DNA of 13,850 nt from positions 1-13,850 of the forward strand of contig JAEZRB010000229.1 in the NCBI GenBank assembly GCA_023412975.1. Reading direction: 5' to 3'. Origin of the DNA: Bacteroidota bacterium. Lineage in GTDB: Bacteria > Bacteroidota > Bacteroidia > Chitinophagales > Chitinophagaceae. Under the pieces are notes generated by a model that was not told the origin of the DNA, did no database searches, and saw nothing but the letters and a program-made list of their open reading frames with translations. Shown in pieces: positions 1-8,400 of this stretch; within the stretch, counting starts at the first letter, position 1; each line of letters starts with the position of its first letter. A program made the position numbers and the translations under genes.

Positions 1-40
1 GTCGTACCTGAGCAGGCTCTCAAATTTGCATTTTAACCCT

Positions 41-48
41 TACTTTTG
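41..48 (+). promoter_or_regulatory. Bacteroidetes-type -7 element of sucD
   Basis: TACTTTTG matches the Bacteroidetes primary sigma factor -7 consensus TAnnTTTG exactly and lies 19 bp before the sucD start codon, leaving a very short leader. No good TTG-type -33 element is present at the expected distance (around 17-20), so only the -7 half is supported. It suggests that sucD is transcribed from its own promoter rather than only by read-through from an upstream gene. Confidence 0.5.
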
Positions 49-67
49 CCCCACTTAATAACTAGCT

Positions 68-946
68 ATGAGCATTCTTGTCAATAAAAACTCCAAAATA
101 CTGGTCCAGGGCTTTACCGGAACTGAAGGAAGCTTCCATGCTTCCCAGATGATCGAATACGGTACTAACCTGGTAGGTGGTGTAACCCCCGGCAAAGGCG
201 GTAACACGCATCTCGACAGGCCGGTATTCAATACTGTAGCGGATTGTGTGAAAAATACCGGCGCGGATACCAGTATCATTTTTGTTCCACCTGCATTTGC
301 AGCCGATGCCATTATGGAAGCTGCTGAGGCGGGTGTACAACTCGTGGTATGTATTACAGAAGGTATACCCGTGCAGGATATGGTAAAGGTTAAAAACTAT
401 TTATTGGGCAAATCAACCCGACTGATCGGGCCCAACTGTCCCGGTATCATCACCGCCGATGAATGTAAAGTGGGTATTATGCCCGGGTTTGTATTCAAAA
501 AAGGAAGGATCGGTATCGTTTCAAAATCAGGAACATTAACCTACGAGGCCGCCGACCAGGTTGCCAAAGCCGGATTGGGTATTTCAACCGCGATCGGTAT
601 TGGTGGAGATCCAATTATTGGAACACCGACACGGGATGCGGTGGAATTGTTCATGAATGATCCCGAGACCGATGCCATCGTCATGATCGGTGAGATCGGT
701 GGCGGCATGGAAGCCGAAGCTGCTCATTGGGTAAAAGCAAATGGTAATAAAAAACCCGTAGTTGGTTTTATCGCTGGTCAGACTGCACCTCCCGGACGCC
801 GCATGGGTCATGCCGGCGCTATCGTAGGCGGAGCAGATGATACTGCTGCAGCTAAAATGAAGATCATGTCAGAATGCGGCATACATGTTGTAAACAGCCC
901 GGCTGATATTGGCAAAAAGATGGCTGAGGTTCTCGCCGGTCACTAA
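68..946 (+). CDS. sucD: Succinyl-CoA ligase (ADP/GDP-forming), alpha subunit
   Basis: This is the alpha subunit of succinyl-CoA synthetase, the cytoplasmic TCA-cycle enzyme that interconverts succinyl-CoA and succinate with substrate-level NTP formation. The 292 residues match the usual length of about 290. The N-terminal CoA-binding Rossmann domain is seen in GFTGTEGSFHASQMIEYG (about residues 15-32). GPNCPG lies at 121-126, and the phosphohistidine loop MGHAGAIVGG places the active-site His at 248. The ATG at 68 gives the standard N-terminus (MSILVNKNSKILVQG). The beta subunit gene sucC is not visible; the 67 bp upstream hold only a promoter-like element. A hairpin terminator follows 30 bp after the stop. 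The family assignment is certain from the motifs. Confidence 0.97.
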   Translation: MSILVNKNSKILVQGFTGTEGSFHASQMIEYGTNLVGGVTPGKGGNTHLDRPVFNTVADCVKNTGADTSIIFVPPAFAADAIMEAAEAGVQLVVCITEGIPVQDMVKVKNYLLGKSTRLIGPNCPGIITADECKVGIMPGFVFKKGRIGIVSKSGTLTYEAADQVAKAGLGISTAIGIGGDPIIGTPTRDAVELFMNDPETDAIVMIGEIGGGMEAEAAHWVKANGNKKPVVGFIAGQTAPPGRRMGHAGAIVGGADDTAAAKMKIMSECGIHVVNSPADIGKKMAEVLAGH

Positions 947-976
947 GAACAAAAAGAAAATATAAACATAAAAAAG

Positions 977-1000
977 AAATGGCTCCCGTGGGAGCCATTT
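977..1000. terminator. Bidirectional hairpin terminator between sucD and the DUF4476 gene
   Basis: AAATGGCTCCC (977-987) and GGGAGCCATTT (990-1000) form a perfect inverted repeat, realistically a 10-bp stem with a CGTG tetraloop. On the minus strand the hairpin is followed by a T-run (the A-run at 970-975), as expected for terminating the DUF4476 transcript. On the plus strand only TTT and AT-rich sequence follow, so termination of sucD is plausible but weaker. The position between two convergent genes fits a shared terminator. Confidence 0.75.
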
Positions 1001-1061
1001 CAATATCCAGTATTCCACCTTCGCTAAAGCTTCAGTGGGCAGGCCAGGCATCTACTAGCCA

Positions 1062-1102
1062 GCATCCAGTATCCAGCATCCAGTATCCAGCATCTAGTAT
1101 CT
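1062..1102. repeat. 14-bp tandem repeat (two alternating heptamers)
   Basis: Two exact copies of GCATCCAGTATCCA (1062-1075, 1076-1089) are followed by a diverged third copy (1090-1102). Each unit is two similar heptamers, GCATCCA and GTATCCA, so the array has 7-bp periodicity. Degenerate versions appear at 1003-1016 (ATATCCAGTATTCC) and 1055-1067 (CTAGCCAGCATCC). The third copy overlaps the last codon (TAC) and the stop codon (TAG, minus strand) of the DUF4476 gene. It is not a CRISPR array because there are no spacers. Function is unknown; it looks like a short intergenic repeat that has expanded or inserted at the gene end. Confidence 0.8.
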
Positions 1103-1828
1103 CCTCCCTTCAATAAACCTCTCCAACTCTACCCTGCTGCTATTGAAGCTAAACACATCATACAGGCGGTAATAATTTCTTTTATCTACCGTATTTGCAT
1201 ATGCCTGTTTAGCCAAATCCAATTTATTGCTTTCAAAACTGAACAACAGCAGCATTTGTTCTACCTGTGCGGTTGTCAGGTTGTTTGTTTTTACGATCTG
1301 GGTTGCGGATTTCAGCTTATTACTTTCCAGCCATTCTTTCTCAATCGCATTCAGAACAGATTTGAATTCCCGATCATTCATAGCCCTTACATAAGCCTCG
1401 TTATGATCGTAGTCACCCCAGTGACCGTCACGGTCAAAATCAAATCCCCGCCCGTTACGATGATCATCCCGGTTTCCATTCATGCGGGTCTCCTGCATCG
1501 CTACACGGCCATTTCTTTCCACCGTCAGCGCCAGGTGGGTATTGTTCTTAATTTGAATAGTCGAATTGTATACGAGTTCAAAGCCCTTACCCAGGATGTT
1601 GAAAATGCCATTCCTTTTTTGTTTATACACTTTGATATTGTGTCGGCCGTTTTCGATTCCGCGTATCATGATTGAATTATCACTGGACTCAAAGCGTTTG
1701 CCATCCAGTACAACCTTGATATCGGTACGATCCGCCGATTTGATGCTCAGAATGCTCTGAGGCCTGGCAGCCGCAAAAACGGCTACGCTCATGAACAATG
1801 AAGCGAAGAGTGTAAAGATTGTTTTCAT
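1094..1828 (-). CDS. Secreted DUF4476 domain protein
   Basis: A 244-residue exported protein of unknown function. Residues 1-20 form a Sec signal peptide (MKTIF, hydrophobic core, then AVFAAA), with likely cleavage around 19-21 and no lipobox Cys. Residues about 35-110 are beta-rich and PEGA-like in pattern (VVLDGKRF, IENGRHNIKVYK). A polar linker rich in Asn, Asp, Arg, Gly and His spans about 113-145. The C-terminus (about 147-240) matches DUF4476 as I know it: MNDREFKSVLNAIEKEW, LTTAQVEQMLLLFSFES, LAKQAYANTVD and NYYRLYDVFSFNSS. DUF4476 proteins are typical of Bacteroidota; the domain is helical and repeat-like and has no known enzymatic motif. The gene stands alone, convergent to sucD, and its stop codon lies within a tandem repeat. 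I saw no convincing promoter in the 135 bp upstream. Confidence 0.88.
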   Translation of the reverse strand: MKTIFTLFASLFMSVAVFAAARPQSILSIKSADRTDIKVVLDGKRFESSDNSIMIRGIENGRHNIKVYKQKRNGIFNILGKGFELVYNSTIQIKNNTHLALTVERNGRVAMQETRMNGNRDDHRNGRGFDFDRDGHWGDYDHNEAYVRAMNDREFKSVLNAIEKEWLESNKLKSATQIVKTNNLTTAQVEQMLLLFSFESNKLDLAKQAYANTVDKRNYYRLYDVFSFNSSRVELERFIEGRRY

Positions 1829-1944
1829 ACTGTTTGTTTTAAAGGTTGATTCAAGATTGAATTCAATAATGTAGATAGCCGGAACTGACTCCCGTTTAAA
1901 AAGGTTTTGGGAACGAAAAGTTAAAAGGCGAAATCTATTTCCAA

Positions 1945-1960
1945 ACCCGATCTATCGGGT
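1945..1960. repeat. Small palindromic hairpin, ACCCGAT copy 1
   Basis: ACCCGAT (1945-1951) and ATCGGGT (1954-1960) are perfect inverted copies separated by CT. The same 7-bp arms recur in the hairpin at 2395-2415. The hairpin lies 3 bp outside the left inverted end at 1964. No T-run follows directly, so it is not a convincing terminator. Confidence 0.7.
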
Positions 1961-2024
1961 CTTAATCCTTGCTGTCCGGAATAAAATTTAAAAGTGTTAT
2001 AGAAGCCAGGACTAGCACGACTTT

Positions 2025-2180
2025 ATGGATTTTCCTCTTATTGAGTCTTTACCTTATTTCCGGGAATCTCCTAATGATGATGAGACGCTACGGGACAACG
2101 AGGTGTATAGCCGTTTTGTTTCAAGACCTGCTTTCCATAGCAGATTTTTTTTGGAACACATAGGAACAATAGGAACATAG
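2025..2180 (+). CDS. Doubtful 51-codon ORF, possible gene remnant
   Basis: An ATG-initiated ORF of 51 codons begins MDFPLIESLPYFRES and continues through an acidic stretch (NDDETLRDNE) and an Arg/Phe-rich stretch (VYSRFVSRPAFHSRFF). I recognise no family. Its composition looks more protein-like than the hydrophobic reading in the neighbouring frame. No clear ribosome binding site is present. Its last codons and stop lie inside the long inverted repeat that begins at 2153, so it may be the 5' remnant of a gene cut off by that repeat. It may equally be a chance ORF, and the confidence is low. Confidence 0.15.
   Translation: MDFPLIESLPYFRESPNDDETLRDNEVYSRFVSRPAFHSRFFLEHIGTIGT
2128..2152 (+). 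terminator. Terminator-like hairpin with T8 tail
   Basis: CTGCT (2128-2132) and AGCAG (2139-2143) form a 5-bp stem with the loop TTCCAT, followed by A and eight Ts (2145-2152). The layout is that of an intrinsic terminator on the plus strand, but the stem is short. No firmly supported plus-strand gene ends here; a transcript from within the 1964-2362 element would be the only client. Confidence 0.35.
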
Positions 2181-2246
2181 TTAACATAGATGTTACTGTA
2201 GTGTCTTTCTATGTTTTCTATGTCGCTATGTCCCTACTGTGTTTCC
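2153..2246. repeat. Long imperfect inverted repeat (about 40-bp arms)
   Basis: The left arm (2153-2192) starts GGAACACATAGGAACAATAG. The reverse complement of the right arm (2207-2246) starts GGAAACACAGTAGGGACATA. Across about 40 bp they agree at most positions with a few 1-bp gaps, leaving a central loop of about 14 nt. ACATAG recurs several times within each arm. Either strand as RNA would fold into a long hairpin. It is not a T-tailed terminator. It may be an intergenic mini-repeat or a fold-back element. Confidence 0.75.
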
Positions 2247-2360
2247 CCTGGCTTCTGAACTGTAGGTAGTAAAGTATAGATGCTGATTTTTTGGAACAGG
2301 AAAAAGTATTTCGCCATGCTATCCATCCCCACAAGGCCAGAATTCCGCGGACAGCAATGA

Positions 2361-2395
2361 TTCCTAATCCTAAATTCCCAATCCCAAATTCCCAA
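2361..2395. repeat. 14-bp tandem repeat of T/C-rich heptamers with G-quadruplex potential on the minus strand
   Basis: TTCCTAATCCTAAA (2361-2374), TTCCCAATCCCAAA (2375-2388) and the half copy TTCCCAA (2389-2395) form a tandem array with 7-bp sub-periodicity. The C-triplets at 2377-2379, 2383-2385, 2391-2393 and 2396-2398 give, on the minus strand, four GGG runs separated by 2, 5 and 3 nt. This satisfies the canonical G3N1-7 quadruplex pattern. The last triplet is shared with the hairpin stem at 2395-2415. Confidence 0.75.
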
Positions 2396-2415
2396 CCCGA
2401 TAGCTCCTATCGGGT
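2395..2415. repeat. Palindromic hairpin, ACCCGAT copy 2
   Basis: ACCCGATAG (2395-2403) and CTATCGGGT (2407-2415) form a perfect 9-bp stem with a CTC loop. It shares the ACCCGAT/ATCGGGT arms with the hairpin at 1945-1960, so the two flank the 1964-2362 region. No T-run follows. It lies 84 bp before the alpha-2-macroglobulin start codon and could sit in that gene's leader, but no regulatory role can be shown. Confidence 0.75.
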
Positions 2416-2498
2416 CCCCAGTTATGTAATCCCTCCCTGCCTTGCATCTTATCCCTTGCACAGGATTGATTAACTTGTTACCGATTTAATACCTATAT

Positions 2499-5400
2499 AT
2501 GAAGTTGCTAAAGACCATTGTTATTTTCGCAGCCCTATTCAGTCTATTTACCATGAATGCCGATAGCCAGCCAGTTAAAACCTATGACGCCGCCTGGAAA
2601 CGGGTAGAAGATTTTGTTAAAAAGAATCTTCCAAAGTCAGCCAGCGCAGAAGTGAAAAAAATATATGAGCTCGCAAAAAAAGAAAAGCAGGATGCGCAGG
2701 TCATTAAATCACTGGTGTACCTGAGTTTCCTGCAATCGGAAAACAGGGAAGATAACCAGTTGGCCTCGATTGCAGAATTTGAAAAAGAAATCGCTTCGAG
2801 TAAAGAGCCAGTGAGGTCTATTTTAAACAGCCTGTTGGCTGAAATGTACTGGAACTACTATCACCAAAACCGCTGGGAACTGTATAATCGTACGAAAACA
2901 ACCAATTTTAAGAAAGATGATATTGCCACCTGGGGTGCAGATGATTTTCACCAAAAGGTCGGAGCCCTATATCTTTCATCGCTCCAACCTGAAAAGTTAT
3001 TACAGGAGACCCGGCTCGAACCCTTTGATGCCATTATAGTAAAAGGGAATACCCGCCACCTGAGACCAACATTATTTGATCTCCTGGCACACCGGGCACT
3101 GAGTTATTTTGAGAATGATGAAAGAGATATTTCAAAACCCGCCTATGCGTTTGAGATCGACCAGGCGTCGGCGTTCGATCCGGCAGCAGATTTTATCCAT
3201 CGAAAATTCTCAAACAGTGATTCATCCTCTCTACAATACCAGGCCCTATTGATCTATCAAAAACTTATTTCTTTTCATCTCAACGATCCGCGACCTGATG
3301 CCCTGATCGACGCCGATCTGAAAAGACTGAAATTTGTCCGGCTAAAATCTGTACATCCTGATAAGGATCAACTGTACTTTAATTCGATCAATCATGTGGC
3401 TCATCAATACAATGAACTACCCGCCGCGGCACAAGCCTGGTACCTGTTGGCAGAATATTATAACAGGCAGGCAGACGAATACAAACCTTATGAAGATACT
3501 ACCCATCGATACACAAGATTGAAGGCAAAAGAGATCTGTGAGAAAATCCTTCAGCAAAAAGATTCTTCAGAAGGCAGGATCAATTGCTATAACCTGCTTC
3601 AGCGAATAGAAAATGAGACCCTGCAATTCAATCTTGAAAAAGTAAATATACCCGGTCAGCCGTTCAGGGCACTGGTTGGATATCGCAATTTCAACAAGCT
3701 TTATCTGCGCATTATTAAACCGGATGAAAGCCTGAAAAAACAATTGGAAGACCAATACAATGAAAAATACTGGTCAGCAATCCTCGCAGCAACCCCCCTG
3801 CGTAGCTGGACACAGTCCCTGCCCGAAACAGGCGACCTGCAGCTACACACTGCTGAAATAAAAATTGATGCACTTTCCCCGGGTGAATACTTATTGATCG
3901 CGGGAACCAACGAGGATTTCAACAACCAAAATACAATCGTGGGAGCAAGGGTATTTTATGTCTCCAATATTAGTTACATCAACCAGGGTCAGGACTATTT
4001 TGTACTCAACCGCGACAATGGGCAGCCTCTTGCGAAGGCTTCGGTGCAGATCTGGGAAACGAAATACAACTATGATGTATCGAAGTTCCTAAAACAAAAA
4101 GCCAAACTCTATACCACAGATAAAAATGGATATTTTAAAAAGGAAAAACAGCTCAGCCCGGATCGCAGATCATATCAGCAAGCTAATTTCCTGTTGGACA
4201 TAACCCACGGTGATGAGCGGCTTTTTATCAACGATGCGATCAGTGACTACTATTATTACCGGGAATCAGCAGACGAGCCTAAGGTCACCAGTTCTGTATT
4301 TCTGTTTACTGACCGAAGCCTTTACCGTCCGGGACAGGTTGTTTATTTTAAAGGAATCGTGCTAAACAGGGTTGCTGCTGAGAAAAAAGCCTGGGCCAAT
4401 GACCAGTATGAAACAACGATCATCCTGCGCGATGCCAATTACCAGGACATCGATTCCATCCGTGTAAAAACAAATGAATTCGGATCCTTCTCAGGTAAAT
4501 TTCAATTACCCCAGTCGGGTTTGAATGGTGACTTCAGCCTTTATGCCAGGAAAGACAACCTCAATGCGCATTTCAGGGTGGAAGAATACAAGCGGCCAAA
4601 ATTTTATGTCGACTATGAACCACTGAAAGGTACCTATGAACTCAACGATACGATACATATTACCGGTTTTGCGAAAGCTTATGCCGGCAACAATATTGAC
4701 GGCGCCCAGGTAAAATACCGGGTGGTACGCCAACCACGTTTTATCTATCCATGGAGATTCTGGAGAGGCTGGCTTCCACCTTCAGAACCGATGGAAATCA
4801 CCCACGGTGAGATTACAACCGGTGCAGACGGAAAATTCGTCATAAAATTTGCTGCTATTCCCGATCTGAAACTGGATAAAAAGCTTGAGCCGGTTTTTGA
4901 TTACACGGTATATGCCGACGTAACGGATATCAATGGAGAGACCAGGAGTGGGGAACAGCGGGTGTCGGTTGGTTATTCATCGCTGTTGCTTAAAGCTAAT
5001 ATCCCAACTACCCTCCCAGTTGATAGCTTAAAGAATTTTTCCATCCGTACCGAGAATATGAATGGTGAGTTTGAACCTTCGATGGTAAAACTTACCATCA
5101 CAAAACTCAGGGAAGAAAAAAGACTGATCCGCGATCGTTATTGGGAAAGACCTGACCAGTTTACCATGACAAAGGAGGATTATATCAAACATTTTCCTTA
5201 CGACGAATTTGATAATGAAACTGATCCTGCCACCTGGGCGAAAGCTGAAATGGTGATGGAGAAATCGGATTCAACAAAAGATAAAGCTCAATTCTCAATC
5301 GGCAATTGGCGTGGCACACCTGGCTACTACCAGATAGAAATCTCAACAAAAGACAAAAATGGAAAAGAGGTAAAGGATATTAAATACATCGAGCTCTACG

Positions 5401-8400
5401 ACGAGAAATCAAAGCAACTAAACACAACCCGGTATCTCTGGGCAGATGGCTCAAAACCCATCGAGCCTGGTGAAAAAACTACGGTAAAGCTGGGTACTGC
5501 GGCTGACAAGCTTTTTGTGGTACAAACGCTGGATAAAAATTTACAAAACGTAAACCGGCCGCTGGAAGACGAAAAGAGTAGTGATCGCAGCTACAATTTT
5601 CTGAAGCTGGATAATGAAAAACGTGTTTTTGATTTTACAGCTATAGAAGCTGACCGGGGTGGCTATGGGGTGAACTGGGTATTTATCAAACACAACCGTG
5701 TGCACCAGCATAGTGAGATCATCAAAGTTCCCTGGACAAATAAAGAGTTAAATATTGAATATGCCACTTACCGTGATAAGACTCTACCCGGATCAGAGGA
5801 GAAATGGAAATTGAAGATTAGTGGTTATAAAAATGAAATGATCGCCGCGGAAATGCTGGCGGGGATGTATGACGCATCGCTCGACCAGTTTTACCCACAC
5901 CAATGGTATAAACCAGGCATCTGGCCTGTATTTATCAATCGTCTTTTATGGAGCGGAAGACAGAATTTTGAAAAGCTCAACCTGACTATCAAACACCATC
6001 ACTACCCGGATACAAAAGTTCTGAATAAGGAATATGACCACCTCATTTTTTCAAATTATGGGAATCGCATGGCGAGGGGTTACTCCAATGTAATAATGCA
6101 AAGCCGCGCCCCCGGAATTGAAATGGAAATGAAGGCAGCTGCACCCGCCCCTGCTAGGGAACAAGCTGATTCATCAGTTAGTTATTATGCAGACGAAGAT
6201 GGTGCTGCGGATAAAATGGATGACTCAGTAAATCAACAAGCTCAACAAGGCTCCGAAGTGCAAATCCGTAAGAACTTCAATGAAACGGCATTCTTTTTCC
6301 CTGAATTAAGTACCGACAGCAGTGGCGCCATAGAGTTTTCATTCACCCTGCCCGATGCTTTAACAAAATGGAAGTTCCAGGCACTTGCACATACAAAAGA
6401 AGGCGCCCTGGGCTATAGTAGCAAAGAAATCATTACACAGAAACAACTGATGGTACAACCCAACCCGCCACGCTTCCTGCGTGAAGGTGATAAGATGGAA
6501 TTCAGTACCAAGATTGTAAACCTGACCGATAAAGAATTGACGGGTCAAGTCGGGTTTCAACTACTGGACGCAACCACCAACCAACCCGTGGATGGCTGGT
6601 TCAATAACATGATGCCCGACCAGTACTTCACCGTTGCGGCAGGACAAAGTGAACTGGCAAAATTCCCGATCGCTGTTCCTTTTCAATTCAACAAGGCATT
6701 GGTATGGCGGGTTGTTGCAAAAGCAGAGTCATTCAGCGATGGCGAAGAAAACGCATTGCCCGTGCTGACCAATCGCATGCTGGTAACAGAAACACTTAAC
6801 CTACCCATGAGGGGTACAGGTACAAAGGACTTTAGTTTCGATAAATTGAAAAATACAAAAAGCGAATCTCTACAGCATCATGCGTTAACTGTGGAATACA
6901 CATCCAACCCGGCCTGGTTTGCCATACAGGCCCTTCCCTACCTGATGGAATATCCCTACGATTGCGCTGAGCAAACCTGGAACCGCTATTATGCCAATTC
7001 GATCGCAAGTTTCATAGCCAATAGCTCACCCCGCATCAAAAAAGTTTTCGAGCAATGGAAGACATCCGATACCGCAGCGCTATTAAGCAACCTGCAAAAG
7101 AATGAAGAGCTAAAGGCTGTTTTGCTGGAAGAAACGCCGTGGGTGTTGCAGGCAAAAAGCGAAGCAGAGCAAAAACGAAATATCGCCTTGCTGTTTGACA
7201 TGGTTCGCATGAGTAGGGAACTGAACGGCTCTTACGAAAAGCTGAAACAAATGCAAAGCAGCAATGGCGGTTTTGTGTGGTTTAAAGGCGGCCCGGATGA
7301 TCGTTATATGACACAATACATTGTTACCGGTATCGGGCATTTGAAAAACCTAAATGCTTTTGCGGATGGACAAAAACCAAAACTCGATGAAATACTGGCG
7401 CAGGCAATACCTTATCTCGATAGAAAAATACAAGAGGACTACGACAAGCTGATCAAAGACAAAACCGACCTGAAAAAATATACCCCCGGATATAGTGAAG
7501 TTCAGTATCTCTACATGCGTAGCTTCTTCCCGGAACTGGCTATTCCAGCTGCTTCTAAGAAAGCTTATGACTATTTCCGTCAAAGGTCACAGCTGACCTG
7601 GACCAAACAGAATAAATACATGCAAGGCATGCTGGTGCTGGCACTGGGACGTACCGGTGATTCCAAAACTCCAGCGGCAATCCTGAAGTCCTTAAAGGAA
7701 ACGGCTATAACTCATAATGATTTAGGCATGTATTGGAAAGATGCACGCCGGGGATGGTTCTGGTATGAAGCACCGATCGAACGGCAGGCGTTGCTTATCG
7801 AGGCTTTCCAGGAAATTGGTAAAGACATAAATACTGCCGATGAATTGCGAACCTGGTTATTAAAGAACAAACAAACCAACCGCTGGGAATCGACCAAGGC
7901 AACAGCGGAAGCCTGCTATGCACTGTTGTTGCAGGGGACAAACTGGCTGCAAAACGAACCCGTTGTCGACATCAAACTTGGTGCGACCATGCTCAGTTCG
8001 GCAGATAACAAACAGGAAGCCGGAACCGGTTATTTCAAAACGACGATTGATGGAAAAGATGTAAAACCTGTGATGGGTAATATTTCGGTCACCGTAAGTT
8101 CGCCTGGGAATAATGGATCAACAACCCAACCATCCTGGGGAGGCGTCTATTGGCAGTATTTTGAAGATCTCGATAAAATTACCACAGCGGCAACCCCGCT
8201 CAGCCTGGACAAAAAATTATTCGTTGAGAAAAATACCGACCGTGGACCCGTGCTGACACCGGTCAATGAGGGTGATATTTTAAAAGTGGGTGACAAAATA
8301 AAAGTGCGGGTCGAACTACGCGTCGACCGCGACATGGAATACGTACATATGAAAGATATGCGGGCTTCTGCGCTGGAGCCGGTAAATGTACTGAGCAGTT

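Larger units (their letters stand above)
1964..2362. mobile_element. Possible decayed IS or MITE-like element bounded by inverted ends
   Basis: AATCCTTGCTGTCCG at 1964-1978 and the reverse complement of 2348-2362 (AATCATTGCTGTCCG) match at 14 of 15 positions. After them GAAT follows directly on the left and after a 2-bp insertion (CG) on the right. The ends point inward and enclose about 400 bp holding a 51-codon ORF and a large internal inverted repeat. No transposase is recognisable and no target-site duplication is evident. If mobile, the element would be a non-autonomous or decayed IS. It could also be a chance or dispersed repeat pair; comparison with other copies would decide. Confidence 0.35.
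1829..2498. other. 670-bp gene-free region made of nested repeats and a possible element remnant
   Basis: No gene can be firmly supported here. In order it contains: the 5' flank of the minus-strand DUF4476 gene; a small hairpin (1945-1960); an inverted end (1964-1982); a 51-codon ORF (2025-2180); a terminator-like hairpin with a T8 tail (2128-2152); a long imperfect inverted repeat (2153-2246); a second copy of GATTTTTT-GGAACA (2285-2298); the opposite inverted end (2344-2362); heptamer tandem repeats (2361-2395); a second ACCCGAT-type hairpin (2395-2415); and the 5' flank of the alpha-2-macroglobulin gene. No TAnnTTTG promoter could be recognised in front of the latter. Confidence 0.7.

Noticed and set aside
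1256..1675. 139-codon open frame opposite the DUF4476 gene
   Set aside because: It is fully antisense to a gene with a signal peptide and a known domain, and no family or start signal is visible.
1969..2163. 64-codon TTG-initiated hydrophobic reading
   Set aside because: It overlaps the inverted end and the long repeat; its hydrophobicity reflects reading a T-rich sequence in a different frame from the more protein-like 2025 ORF.
1062..2395. CRISPR-like arrays
   Set aside because: The short tandem repeats have no unique spacers between units, no leader and no cas genes.
2291..2473. 60-codon open frame through the heptamer repeats and hairpin
   Set aside because: Its sequence is made of repeat-derived Pro/Asn/Ser and shows no coding character or start signal.
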